A stretch of DNA of 63,153 nt. Source: a virus. The notes below the pieces were generated by a model that made no database searches, was not told the DNA's origin, and saw nothing but the letters and a program-made list of their open reading frames with translations. The stretch is from positions 1-63,153 of IMG/VR virus record IMGVR_UViG_3300032132_000007; one strand, given 5' to 3'. Shown one piece after another: positions 49,318 through 58,022 of the stretch. The translations under genes and the position numbers were made by a program. Within the stretch, counting starts at the first letter, position 1, and each line of letters starts with the position of its first letter.

Positions 49318-50052
49318 ATGGCAGGAATCAATCGCCGATTTGATGGCGAGTATGAAAGTTCGGATAAGCGAGGAAGGACCGGCGAGATTTTTCGTCTGAT
49401 TGATGTCGGTGACATCCTGAACGGAAATCGGGTCCGTGGGTTTGGTGTTGCCGATGATGGCGTCGATACCTTCAGCGGTTGGGTTCAAACTCAAAAGACT
49501 TCTGGGACAGTGACAAATGTGTCCACTGGTCGAGGCAGCGTTGTTCAGATCGATCCCGGTGCAACAACATCCGGTAATGGAATGAACCTCCAGTGTGGAG
49601 GTGGGTTCACGCCCGCAGCCGGAACGACCATTGCATTCGAGTGCAATGTTCAGACTGACCTTGTGCGCGGAAGTTTCTTTTTCGGTCTCGCAGAAGTCGA
49701 CACTACCACCCTGACTTCGTCAGCTAACACGACTTCCAACCACATTGGGTTCGAGTCCATAGCTGCCAGTGGTGTGTTTGGATTTCACAGCGAGAAAGCG
49801 GATACCCGCGTTTCAACGGCGGGCGTTCACACGCTCGTGGCAGCCACCGAAGTGCTGCTTGGTTTTCGGATCAACGGCCTTTCGAGTGTCGAGGTGTATG
49901 TAAACCGGACGAAGGTGACGACTACGGAAATCACCGGATCCTCCATTCCCATTGTGGGAATGGCACCCACCATTGTGGTCCAGGCAGATGGCGGCAGATC
50001 GGTAGCCAAAATCGACTGGGTCGACTGCTTCCAGCAGGATCAGGGTGACTGA
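49318..50052 (+). CDS. Beta-rich head decoration or tail protein
   Basis: 244 residues, ATG after AGGAGAATTGAATC. All-beta pattern with Thr/Ser/Gly turns and strands such as TTIAFECNVQTDLVRGSFFFGLAE and VLLGFRINGLSSVEVYVNRTKV, similar to concanavalin-like or adhesin jelly-rolls. No catalytic motif. Follows the capsid gene, so a head decoration protein is possible. Confidence 0.65.
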   Translation: MAGINRRFDGEYESSDKRGRTGEIFRLIDVGDILNGNRVRGFGVADDGVDTFSGWVQTQKTSGTVTNVSTGRGSVVQIDPGATTSGNGMNLQCGGGFTPAAGTTIAFECNVQTDLVRGSFFFGLAEVDTTTLTSSANTTSNHIGFESIAASGVFGFHSEKADTRVSTAGVHTLVAATEVLLGFRINGLSSVEVYVNRTKVTTTEITGSSIPIVGMAPTIVVQADGGRSVAKIDWVDCFQQDQGD

Positions 50053-50091
50053 TGACATCACTTCTGAGAGGGGGGTGATCGCGGTATCTGG

Positions 50092-50124
50092 GGGGCAGGG
50101 CGCGAAGGTGCCCTGCCCCTTTTC
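50092..50124 (+). terminator. Strong intrinsic terminator after head genes
   Basis: GGGGCAGGGC (50092-50101) and GCCCTGCCCC (50110-50119) form a perfect ten-pair stem with an eight-base loop, then TTTTC. It lies 39 bases after the 49318-50052 gene, separating head genes from the downstream tail genes. Confidence 0.88.
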
Positions 50125-50146
50125 ATGACACGGGGGAGGGGATCTG

Positions 50147-50950
50147 ATGGACAGCACACACATTCTTGAAGAACTGGAAGCACTGCGGGGGATTCTGAAT
50201 CTGTCACCAGACGAAGAGGTGCCGAAAGATCTTGAGAAGGCGGTAGCGAATGCACAGAGGATGATGCACGGCGCTGGTATCACGGGGCGAATTGAACCGT
50301 TCGGCCTGGTGCTTCTGGCATTGCAGGCGGGTTATGCCCGGAAGACGAGGACGGTGAAGAATGCGTTCCGGAAGGTGAAAAAGAACACACGCGTGAAGTG
50401 GCAGGAGAAGTACCGAGAGACGTGGGGTCTGTTCCAATTTGTGTGTGATGCACCGCGTGACACCTACTGCCGCGTGATCGAACTGGGTGACCACAGTGCG
50501 CCGCGTGACATTGAGGAGCACCGCCTGACGATCGCAGAAGATGCAGAGCCGCCCGAGGCCCGTCCGGTAGACGAGGAATTGCCGTTCAATCCGGGACAGC
50601 GCGTCATCGTGGGCGAGGAGCAGGGTTATTTCCGTGCAGTGAGTCCGACTGGGCGCATTCGAGTGGAGCTGAACCGGGTCGGTCTCACCACGCTGGAGTC
50701 GTTTGACCTGGAAGAAGTGCGGGCTTTCGACACTGACAAAGACGCGGCAGAGGAACCGAAAGGTTGGGGCACAGTACAGTCTGGTCACCCCTGTAGTTTC
50801 GTTACAGCAGAGGGTGACCTTGAGGACGCGGTGTTCGTGCGCACTGACGGTGAAGGCAAAGTGTGTCTGCGTGTAATCGAAACCGATGCAGAGATAGTCG
50901 TGGACACGGATGATGTGGTACTTGACTCAATGGTGACTATCGATGGCTGA
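50147..50950 (+). CDS. Hypothetical virion protein with SH3-like segment
   Basis: 267 residues, ATG after GGGGGAGGGGATCTG. Helical N-terminal third (ILEELEALRGILNL, KNAFRKVKKNTRVKW), then a beta-rich segment FNPGQRVIVGEEQGYFRAVSPTGRIRVELNRVG resembling an SH3-like barrel, and an acidic C terminus. Overlaps the next gene by eight bases. Possible connector or completion protein. Confidence 0.65.
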   Translation: MDSTHILEELEALRGILNLSPDEEVPKDLEKAVANAQRMMHGAGITGRIEPFGLVLLALQAGYARKTRTVKNAFRKVKKNTRVKWQEKYRETWGLFQFVCDAPRDTYCRVIELGDHSAPRDIEEHRLTIAEDAEPPEARPVDEELPFNPGQRVIVGEEQGYFRAVSPTGRIRVELNRVGLTTLESFDLEEVRAFDTDKDAAEEPKGWGTVQSGHPCSFVTAEGDLEDAVFVRTDGEGKVCLRVIETDAEIVVDTDDVVLDSMVTIDG

Positions 50951-53900
50951 ACCCACTCTCTCTCTGAAGCGTGACGACGTGCGTACCCGGATCGCTCTGT
51001 ATCTGGGGTATGGTGTCGACCCAAATGAGTGGGAGCATGATCAGATCACGTTGATCGATCTGTGTCTGGCGGATGGTCTCCGAAAGTTCGAGTCGCCTGT
51101 CATAGAAAAGCAGCCATACGAATGGTCGTTTCGGAAAGTCCAGGGAACATTGACGACCGTGGTGGCACAGCAGGCATACGACATTACGCAAGACGATTTC
51201 ACTGGCATTCTGGATGTCATGATCAACACGGCTGCCGGTGGCGGTACGCCGATCGCGATGATTCCAGTGGACACACTGCTGCAGAAAGCGTCGAAAGAAG
51301 CGCCCGCCAACGGTGTACCTCAATACGCAGCGTTACGCAAAAAGGCGGGCGCTCCGAGCACGACACAGAGTGTTCGGTGGGAGGTGTTGCTTTTTCCGAA
51401 ACCGTCTGCGATTCACACTATCCAATACACGTACCCGTTTTACCCGGATAGCGTGTCCACCAACACATTCCTGTCAGTACCGGCACCACATTCCCAGACG
51501 GTGATTGCGGCTGCCCTGTCGGTCGCCGAGCAGTACACGCGTCCCGAGGAAACGACGCAGCGCGAGTCCTATCAGGAATTATTGGCAGCATCGGCGGCTC
51601 ACGACCAGCAGGTTGGTCGTAGCATGGAGCAGACGTTCGCCTATGCCGCACCAGCGTTCGGAACGTACAGCTGGTTCGCGAGACGGATCGGGAACTGGCT
51701 GCAGCACGGGTGGAACCAGCACGAATGGTCGGCAGCCCAGACAGAGGAAGTCGATGACATCCTTCAGCGCGGGCTGAAAAAGTTTTACTTTCCTACATTG
51801 GGTGGGGAGCCTCATACGTGGTCGTTTTTGACGGTGTCGTCGACGATCGCGATGGTCACGAACCAGGTGGACTATCCTCTACCGAGTGGTTTTCAGGGTA
51901 TTCTGGGCAGCCTCACGTTCAAGGCAGGGTCAACTGACAAGCCGGTGACGCAGATACCGCATGAGGAGTTACGTGCCCTCCGAGCATCCAGCGACACCGC
52001 AGGTACGCCTCAATTCTTTGCGGTGACTCCGAAGACGACGACCGGTAGCAGCAGTCAGCTGCGTCAGGTGAGTCTGTACCCGAAACCCGATTCGCCGCAC
52101 AACACGGATGACCTGAGCTTTCGGTACACACTTACCCCCGGCGTGCTGACCACAACGAATTCGTATCCATACGGTGGTGAGGCTCACTCGGAGTGCATCC
52201 TGGCGGCATGTCGGTCGGTCTGGGCGCAGGGCACAGAGAATCAGCCGGGTTCGGACGAGTCGTTCCAGATGTGCCTGGCGGCATCGGTCGCGATTGACCG
52301 ACAAAACGAGATATCCTCACGTAACACCACAGTCAACGTGACGAGTCCACAGTTCGGGACATATCTCTGGTTCACGCGGCAGGTTGGAGACTGGCTGGGA
52401 TTCGGATGGAATCAGAACGAGTGGACCGAGTCTGAGACAACACGGGCAGACGATGTTCTACAGCGGGGTCTGAACAAGTTCTACTTCCCGATGACGGACC
52501 ACAGCTGGTCGTTCTTGACTCTGTCAGACGATATCACGATGACAACAAACACTGTGGATTATCCTCTTCCTGCAGGGTTCCAGGGACTGCTGGGTGATTT
52601 GACGTTCCCGGCAAACAGCACGTTCAAGCCGGTCACGGAAGTTCCGCACGACGAGCTGCGGTCGATGAGGGCGAGCAGTGACACTGCGGGAACTCCTCAG
52701 TTTTTCGCGATCACGCCGAAAACCACAACGGGCAGTGCATCCCAGCTTCGTCAGGTGTCCCTGTACCCGAAACCATCTTCTACGCACAACTCGACCGACC
52801 TCAGCTTCCGGTACACGCTCACGCCAGCGGTGTTGGACACATCAAATCCTCATCCGTACGGTGGAACCGCGCACGCGGAGACCATCCTGGCCGCTTGTCG
52901 TTCGGTAGTGGCATCTGGCACCGAAGCGCAGGAGATGGCAGATGCAGCGTTTGATAAGTGTTTGGCTGCTTCTGTTCAGATAGACAGGCAACAGGAAGAG
53001 CGCGAGAAAGGTACGTCAGTCAACGTGACGGCGCCATCGTTTGGCACATATCTGTGGTTCACGCGTAAGATCGGCGAATGGTTGGGATTCGGGTGGAACC
53101 AGTCGGAATGGACGGAATCCGAGACGACGAGAGCCGATGACATCCTGCAGCGGGGCTTGAAGTGTTTCTATTTCCCGCCCCCGTTGCCGGTGAACACCGA
53201 CAAGGCGGCATTCAAGCCGCCCCACAGGTGGAGTTTTCTGTCGCTGACAGGGACATTTACTATGGTGGTAGGCCAGGCGACATACCCACTCCCCGAGGGG
53301 TTCCAAGGTGTGGACGGAGACCTGTCGTACCCGGCAGGCGACCAGAACCGGTCGATCAAACAGATCACTGATAGCGACCGTCGCGGAATGAGCAGCGACT
53401 CAAACGCAAACGCGGTGTCCAAGTATTTCTCGGTATTGCCACAGACAACGACTGGTGCAGCCAATCAGCTGCGTCAGATTGTGCTGTACCCACCCCCGTC
53501 AGGGACACAGACGCTGACGTACCGCAGCACGCTCACGCCTGGGGTGCTGACATCGACCAATCCGCATCCGTATGGGGGCACTGCTCACGCGGAAACAATT
53601 CTGGCTGCGTGCCGTTACGTCTGGGCACAGGGCACAGAGCAGGAGGGTCCGGCTTATCAGTCGTTCACTCAGCGTCTGTCGGCATCTGTGGAGACCGACA
53701 AGAGCATCGAGGGAATGGCGGTCAAACCGTGGTCCCCGACCGCTTCGACATATGGGACGTACGATTGGCTGCTGGAAGAGGTGGGCGACATCATGGGGAT
53801 CGGCGCGAATCCGACCACATGGACTCACGAGGAGGAGCGTCGAATCGACAGCTTCGTGCAGCGTGGGTACGAGCTTTTCCTGCAGCCACATCTGGCGTCG

Positions 53901-54878
53901 AATCCCCGCACGCGTCATCACCGCTGGTCATTCCTGTATGCGACAGAGACCTTGACGACGAGCGCGTCTTATACAAGTGGTGCCGTGACGGTGTCGAGCG
54001 GAACAGTCACACTGGCGGAGTACACAACAGGGACCGTAGGTGCATCCTCCGGCACAGTGACCTTAGCGGGCGGAACCTGGCCGACCTGGGCAGGAGTGGC
54101 GGAATTGACGATATCGGGTATCACTTACCCGGTGAGTTCCCGTACGAGCGACACGGTACTGGAGCTGGAATCGAGTGCTGTCACTTTCGGCGGAGGGGCA
54201 ACTTATTCGTTGGGCGGAACATTCCCGGCCTGGGCAGCGGATGGCGATCTGGTAATCGACGGTTCGTCTTATGAGGTCGCGACAAGGACGAGCGGAACCG
54301 AGGTAGTGCTGGTCGACACCAGTGTGTCCGTGGCAGCGGAAACGGTGTATTCACTGGACCGTGTGTGGTACGACCTGCCAGTTACGATGCAGGAAATTGA
54401 CGGTCCTCTGACCTATCAGTCAGGGTCTGTGACGTACCCGAACGTGTTGGAGCGAGACGAGAGATACATCCGTATGCGTCGCCAGTCATACCCAAACAAG
54501 GGCACGGCACAGTTCTTCGCTCTGGCGCCCAAAATCGACACGAGCGCGGGGACATCCTGGCGACTCACCAGCTGGCCCCTGTTCGACGGGGAGTACGTGC
54601 TGACATACCGATACAAAGTAAAGCCAGGAGTTCTGTCCACAAATAAGTACCCACTGGGTGGGAGCCAGCACGCGGAGACTGTCCTCGCGAGCTGCCTGGC
54701 ATTGATTGATCCGAATGTGTATCGCGACGAGTTTGCGATGAAACTGGAATCATCCGTAGCGATGGATCAGCGTGAGCAATCCCCGACTTCGCTGGGTGTT
54801 GGTCGCGACGCGACGGCGAGGTACGGAGATTGGGACGACTGGTACAGACGTGACAACCATACGGTGACCTACTCATGA
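50943..54878 (+). CDS. Five-repeat structural protein, tail or connector
   Basis: 1,311 residues built from five tandem copies of one domain of about 230 residues starting near residues 5, 242, 474, 703 and 940. Each copy has a W-x-x-x-x-x-W-N-x-x-E-W start (for example GFGWNQNEW), a DDILQRGLKKFYFP helix, a WSFL strand, YPLP-x-GFQG, a PQFFAVTPKTTTG loop, VSLYPKP and a YPYGG-AHAE-ILAA helix. Repeats 2 and 3 are closest. Copy 5 carries an extra pair of Thr/Ser/Gly-rich beta repeats (about 1000-1110). Single-domain homologues are expected as head-tail adaptor-like proteins. A fused five-copy form is unusual. Confidence 0.82.
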   Translation: MAEPTLSLKRDDVRTRIALYLGYGVDPNEWEHDQITLIDLCLADGLRKFESPVIEKQPYEWSFRKVQGTLTTVVAQQAYDITQDDFTGILDVMINTAAGGGTPIAMIPVDTLLQKASKEAPANGVPQYAALRKKAGAPSTTQSVRWEVLLFPKPSAIHTIQYTYPFYPDSVSTNTFLSVPAPHSQTVIAAALSVAEQYTRPEETTQRESYQELLAASAAHDQQVGRSMEQTFAYAAPAFGTYSWFARRIGNWLQHGWNQHEWSAAQTEEVDDILQRGLKKFYFPTLGGEPHTWSFLTVSSTIAMVTNQVDYPLPSGFQGILGSLTFKAGSTDKPVTQIPHEELRALRASSDTAGTPQFFAVTPKTTTGSSSQLRQVSLYPKPDSPHNTDDLSFRYTLTPGVLTTTNSYPYGGEAHSECILAACRSVWAQGTENQPGSDESFQMCLAASVAIDRQNEISSRNTTVNVTSPQFGTYLWFTRQVGDWLGFGWNQNEWTESETTRADDVLQRGLNKFYFPMTDHSWSFLTLSDDITMTTNTVDYPLPAGFQGLLGDLTFPANSTFKPVTEVPHDELRSMRASSDTAGTPQFFAITPKTTTGSASQLRQVSLYPKPSSTHNSTDLSFRYTLTPAVLDTSNPHPYGGTAHAETILAACRSVVASGTEAQEMADAAFDKCLAASVQIDRQQEEREKGTSVNVTAPSFGTYLWFTRKIGEWLGFGWNQSEWTESETTRADDILQRGLKCFYFPPPLPVNTDKAAFKPPHRWSFLSLTGTFTMVVGQATYPLPEGFQGVDGDLSYPAGDQNRSIKQITDSDRRGMSSDSNANAVSKYFSVLPQTTTGAANQLRQIVLYPPPSGTQTLTYRSTLTPGVLTSTNPHPYGGTAHAETILAACRYVWAQGTEQEGPAYQSFTQRLSASVETDKSIEGMAVKPWSPTASTYGTYDWLLEEVGDIMGIGANPTTWTHEEERRIDSFVQRGYELFLQPHLASNPRTRHHRWSFLYATETLTTSASYTSGAVTVSSGTVTLAEYTTGTVGASSGTVTLAGGTWPTWAGVAELTISGITYPVSSRTSDTVLELESSAVTFGGGATYSLGGTFPAWAADGDLVIDGSSYEVATRTSGTEVVLVDTSVSVAAETVYSLDRVWYDLPVTMQEIDGPLTYQSGSVTYPNVLERDERYIRMRRQSYPNKGTAQFFALAPKIDTSAGTSWRLTSWPLFDGEYVLTYRYKVKPGVLSTNKYPLGGSQHAETVLASCLALIDPNVYRDEFAMKLESSVAMDQREQSPTSLGVGRDATARYGDWDDWYRRDNHTVTYS

Positions 54879-55276
54879 CAACTCCAAACAATTCTGTCGA
54901 ACTGGCTGCTGCTGTCGTGAACGGGTGCAACGTCTTCCGGGCGTTGGATCTGGACGAAACGAAACAGCAGGTCAAATCCACTACCGGTCATGTGTATTCG
55001 ATCTTTGCGATGAACATGACTGCGGCTCCCCTGTACCTGAAGATCTGGTTCCTGAAATCGTCCAGCGTGACGGTGGGTACGACCGGGCCGAATATCGTCA
55101 TTCCACTGCCCACGCTCGGGACTACAAACGGAGCCGGTGTGGTGTGGGACAACGTGTACGGAATGACGATTCCCACCTCAACGGGCATCACCTGTGCCTG
55201 CACGACCGGGGTTGCCGACACCGATACGACTGGACCCGCGACCAACGGTTGCATCGTCAACATCGCATACAAGTAA
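54875..55276 (+). CDS. Small beta-rich virion protein
   Basis: 133 residues, ATG overlapping the preceding stop. Beta-rich: VYSIFAMNMTAAPLYLKIWFLK, SSVTVGTTGPNIVIPLP, TGITCACTTGVADTD. Pattern of small tail or capsid-stabilising proteins. No family recognised. Confidence 0.65.
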   Translation: MTTPNNSVELAAAVVNGCNVFRALDLDETKQQVKSTTGHVYSIFAMNMTAAPLYLKIWFLKSSSVTVGTTGPNIVIPLPTLGTTNGAGVVWDNVYGMTIPTSTGITCACTTGVADTDTTGPATNGCIVNIAYK

Positions 55277-55285
55277 GGGAACACG

Positions 55286-55648
55286 ATGAGAGACAAGATT
55301 GCACCGCATACAAGATATGCACAGAAGTACCATCAGGCGACCGGCTCTAGCTCGTCGGTGACCGCAGAGGTTGACGCAGACGCAGACGAGTCGTGGTGTG
55401 CAGAAGAAGTCGTGGTGTCCTGCAAAGAAATACCGACAGGGGGCACCCTGACGGTGGAGTACGTGAACAGCGCCGGTGTGCCGCAGACACCCTCCGTGTT
55501 GCACGCACATCTGACAACCGCAGGTGCGATTCGGTTTAACCTTCATGGCGTCAATCGCAGTCCGACGCAGAACGAAAAACTGAGAGCAGTCGCCGAGCAA
55601 ACAGGAAGCCCCGCCAAAGAGATTAGCGTTACTCTGTTCTACAGATGA
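55286..55648 (+). CDS. Small virion-region protein
   Basis: 120 residues, ATG after AAGGGAACACG. Acidic and Ser-rich early part, then TLTVEYVNSAGVPQTPSVLHAHLTTAGAIRFNLHGVNR, an immunoglobulin-like or jelly-roll strand set. Function unknown. Confidence 0.6.
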   Translation: MRDKIAPHTRYAQKYHQATGSSSSVTAEVDADADESWCAEEVVVSCKEIPTGGTLTVEYVNSAGVPQTPSVLHAHLTTAGAIRFNLHGVNRSPTQNEKLRAVAEQTGSPAKEISVTLFYR

Positions 55649-55658
55649 GGAAGCGGAC

Positions 55659-56513
55659 GTGGACATTCAGTGTTACAGATTGCCGCTGACAGGCGTAACG
55701 GCGAGTGCAACTCACGACGAGTCGCTGGTGGACGTTGCGTTGGAGAAGAAGCGCCGTCGCCGGAAATACGCACTGGTGTGTCCACACGCAGGCAAAACAT
55801 TCTGCTGGTCGGACTTTCGTCGCAGCCTTGAGAGGATGCCCGTCTCCCAGTCGCACGTTGTGCTGTATGACAACAGCCTCAGTACGCGGCACGGTTCCCG
55901 GATCGACAAGCTGGCGGATGAGCTGGACTCAGTGACGGTGGTACGAGACAGGAACAACCCGGAGTCGATCGAGTCGACGCTGGATTTCATCCCGATCATG
56001 CACCGGTGTGCGGACGTGTATGAGCAGATTTACCGCAATCACCTGCCGAAGAGTGATTACGTGATCAACCTGGAGGACGACATCGGTGTTCCGGAGGGTG
56101 GCGTGGATCGACTTCTGACTGCTCTGGATTCGTACCCCGAGATCGGAACGGTCATCGCGGACTGTAATGACCGTCGCGTGAAAGTGTCCGAGCACCGTGA
56201 TCAGAGCATTGTGGTCAACTTCGAGGTCGTGCATCAGATCGGTGGCGCGGAGAATTCTCGAATATCAACACAGATGGTGCCGACGAAACCGTACGGGTTG
56301 GAATACGTTGGCGCGGGACACATGGGATTGTGGGTGTCCCGACGTGAAGCAGTGGATGCGAGCGGGATGTGGATGAACCGCGTGCGTCCGATGGGACACG
56401 ACATTGAATATGGACTCCGTCTGAATCAGGCCGGATGGTCCTTTGCGGTGGACTGGTCGGTGAAGTTGAAGCACTTTTACCGAAACGAGTCCGGGAAAAA
56501 GGTCAGCGTCTGA
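55659..56513 (+). CDS. Glycosyltransferase (GT-A, family 2-like)
   Basis: 284 residues, GTG start after GAGGAAGCGGAC. The central YVINLEDDIGVPEGGVDRLL contains the EDD metal/nucleotide motif (near 134-136), preceded by strand-helix pairs (VVLYDNSLS, VTVVRDRNNPESIE). Later GAGHMGLWVSRREAV and MGHDIEYGLRLNQAGW match acceptor-side motifs of GT2 enzymes. There is no membrane segment. Embedded among virion genes, it may modify a host receptor, a virion protein or modified DNA. Confidence 0.8.
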   Translation: MDIQCYRLPLTGVTASATHDESLVDVALEKKRRRRKYALVCPHAGKTFCWSDFRRSLERMPVSQSHVVLYDNSLSTRHGSRIDKLADELDSVTVVRDRNNPESIESTLDFIPIMHRCADVYEQIYRNHLPKSDYVINLEDDIGVPEGGVDRLLTALDSYPEIGTVIADCNDRRVKVSEHRDQSIVVNFEVVHQIGGAENSRISTQMVPTKPYGLEYVGAGHMGLWVSRREAVDASGMWMNRVRPMGHDIEYGLRLNQAGWSFAVDWSVKLKHFYRNESGKKVSV

Positions 56514-56560
56514 CCGATCTACAGCCAGGCATTGTGCCGGTAACTTTTAAGGAGAGCGAG

Positions 56561-56944
56561 ATGAGCGTACAGCAGCAAGCAGCACGGGACGCAGCGGAAC
56601 TGGTCATTGCTGATCCTGGCGATGGGAAAACCATTGGTGGTGGTGGTGGTGCGGGATATCGATGCAACCTGACGACTGGCGCGACCGCCGAAACGCGAAC
56701 CCTGGCCGATCCGACGCAGGACGGTGAGACGCTGACCATCACGCTGAAGACGCATGGTGGTGGCAACTGTGACATCACGCCTGCTACAGTTGGTCTGCGT
56801 TGTAACACATACGAAAGCGTTACTACCACACTGGACAGGGCCGATTTCGACGTGAATGGTGACACACTCACTGTTCGTGCCGTGAATGTTGGCGGGACGC
56901 TTAAATGGTCCGCTGTCGAAGTGGCCGGTGCGATCCTTAGCTGA
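56561..56944 (+). CDS. Beta-rich small virion-region protein
   Basis: 127 residues, ATG after AAGGAGAGCGAG. A Gly run (TIGGGGGAGYRC) then repeating beta strands (ETLTITLKTHGGGNCDI, VTTTLDRADFDVNGDTLTVRAVNVG). Small tail or fibre tip-like protein. Function unknown. Confidence 0.62.
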   Translation: MSVQQQAARDAAELVIADPGDGKTIGGGGGAGYRCNLTTGATAETRTLADPTQDGETLTITLKTHGGGNCDITPATVGLRCNTYESVTTTLDRADFDVNGDTLTVRAVNVGGTLKWSAVEVAGAILS

Positions 56945-56971
56945 TAATCAGTACAGGAGTGACTCGTAGCA

Positions 56972-57691
56972 ATGCCGACTGAGATACTGAAAGTTCGCGA
57001 GCCACACGCCACGGTGGACCTGAAGCCAGGGCCAGGGACTATTTCGACCTCCCTGGACGAAGGTGCAGAGGTCGCATCGGTCGGAAATAATCCGTGGCAT
57101 TTATTGGGCGAAATGCTTCTGTATGACACCAAGCACAGTCTGGGTAACGCATACGGAGCTGAATGGCATCACGCGTTTCGGTTCGAGCTACCCACGACGG
57201 GCTGGCTGGCGGGCAAGATTATTGACAATGTGTCACTGAATCTGACGCAAACAGGAGCTGGGTTAGGATCGTGGACAGCAACGGCATATATGCAAAAGAG
57301 TGCCACTCCTGCAGCGTTGGCGGATGTGTCAGACAACATATCAGACGGTGCGACCCGCCCGTTGACGACTGCCAATCTCGCATTCGGGTCTGGCACCGTG
57401 GTATCCGTATCAGGAGGTCAACAGGTGAAGTACCACGGTGACAACACAACGGAGTTCAAAGATCTATTGAACGAGGTCACTGGGGCAATCGTTCCAACAT
57501 CCATTGACGCGATCATGATCATTATTGTTCACGGATTAGACGGCGCTAATGGAAGACGACAAATTTTTGCGGGTGGGGCTGATCCCGCAACGCGTCCCGA
57601 ACTGGAAATTCTGTATCGAGAAAATGTAGTCGATCTCGACTTCAAAAAGAGGGAAATCGTCCGTCTGGATTCGGCACGAGTGAGGATTTGA
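56972..57691 (+). CDS. Beta-sandwich virion protein, carbohydrate-binding-like
   Basis: 239 residues. Start at an ATG after GGAGTGACTCGTAGCA. Strands HHAFRFELPTTGWLAG, SLNLTQTGAGLGSWTATAYMQK and the ATRPELEILYRE end resemble DNRLRE or carbohydrate-binding modules on phage fibres. No catalytic motif. Possible receptor-binding component. Confidence 0.62.
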   Translation: MPTEILKVREPHATVDLKPGPGTISTSLDEGAEVASVGNNPWHLLGEMLLYDTKHSLGNAYGAEWHHAFRFELPTTGWLAGKIIDNVSLNLTQTGAGLGSWTATAYMQKSATPAALADVSDNISDGATRPLTTANLAFGSGTVVSVSGGQQVKYHGDNTTEFKDLLNEVTGAIVPTSIDAIMIIIVHGLDGANGRRQIFAGGADPATRPELEILYRENVVDLDFKKREIVRLDSARVRI

Positions 57692-57692
57692 C

Positions 57693-58022
57693 ATGGCGAT
57701 AGTCATCGTGAAGGGAGACACCGGGACGGTTGTTCGTCGTGAACTCATAGACGAAGACGGGGTCACGGTGGACATATCCAGCGCGTTGGCTGCTGGTCGG
57801 CGGTTTTATTTCATCAGTCCGACCGGGGTCGTAAAGGACGTTGAAGCCACGTACACGACTGATGGCACGGACGGTCAGTTGCAGTACATCATCGCTTCAA
57901 GCGACATCGATGAGGTGGGTCCGTGGCGCCTTCAGGTGCGTATAAACGTCACGGGCACCGGAGGCTTTGACCAGTCAACACAGACTGAGGACTGGGCACA
58001 GGTACATGAGAGGCTGGTTTGA
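57693..58022 (+). CDS. Ig-like/BppU-N-like small virion protein
   Basis: 109 residues starting MAIVIVKGDTGTVVRRELIDEDG. Pattern DGVTVDISSA, RRFYFISPTGVV, VEATYTTDGTDGQLQYI, WRLQVRINVTGTG resembles the N-terminal domain of BppU-like receptor-binding proteins. Ends overlapping the next gene (TTGATG). Confidence 0.7.
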   Translation: MAIVIVKGDTGTVVRRELIDEDGVTVDISSALAAGRRFYFISPTGVVKDVEATYTTDGTDGQLQYIIASSDIDEVGPWRLQVRINVTGTGGFDQSTQTEDWAQVHERLV

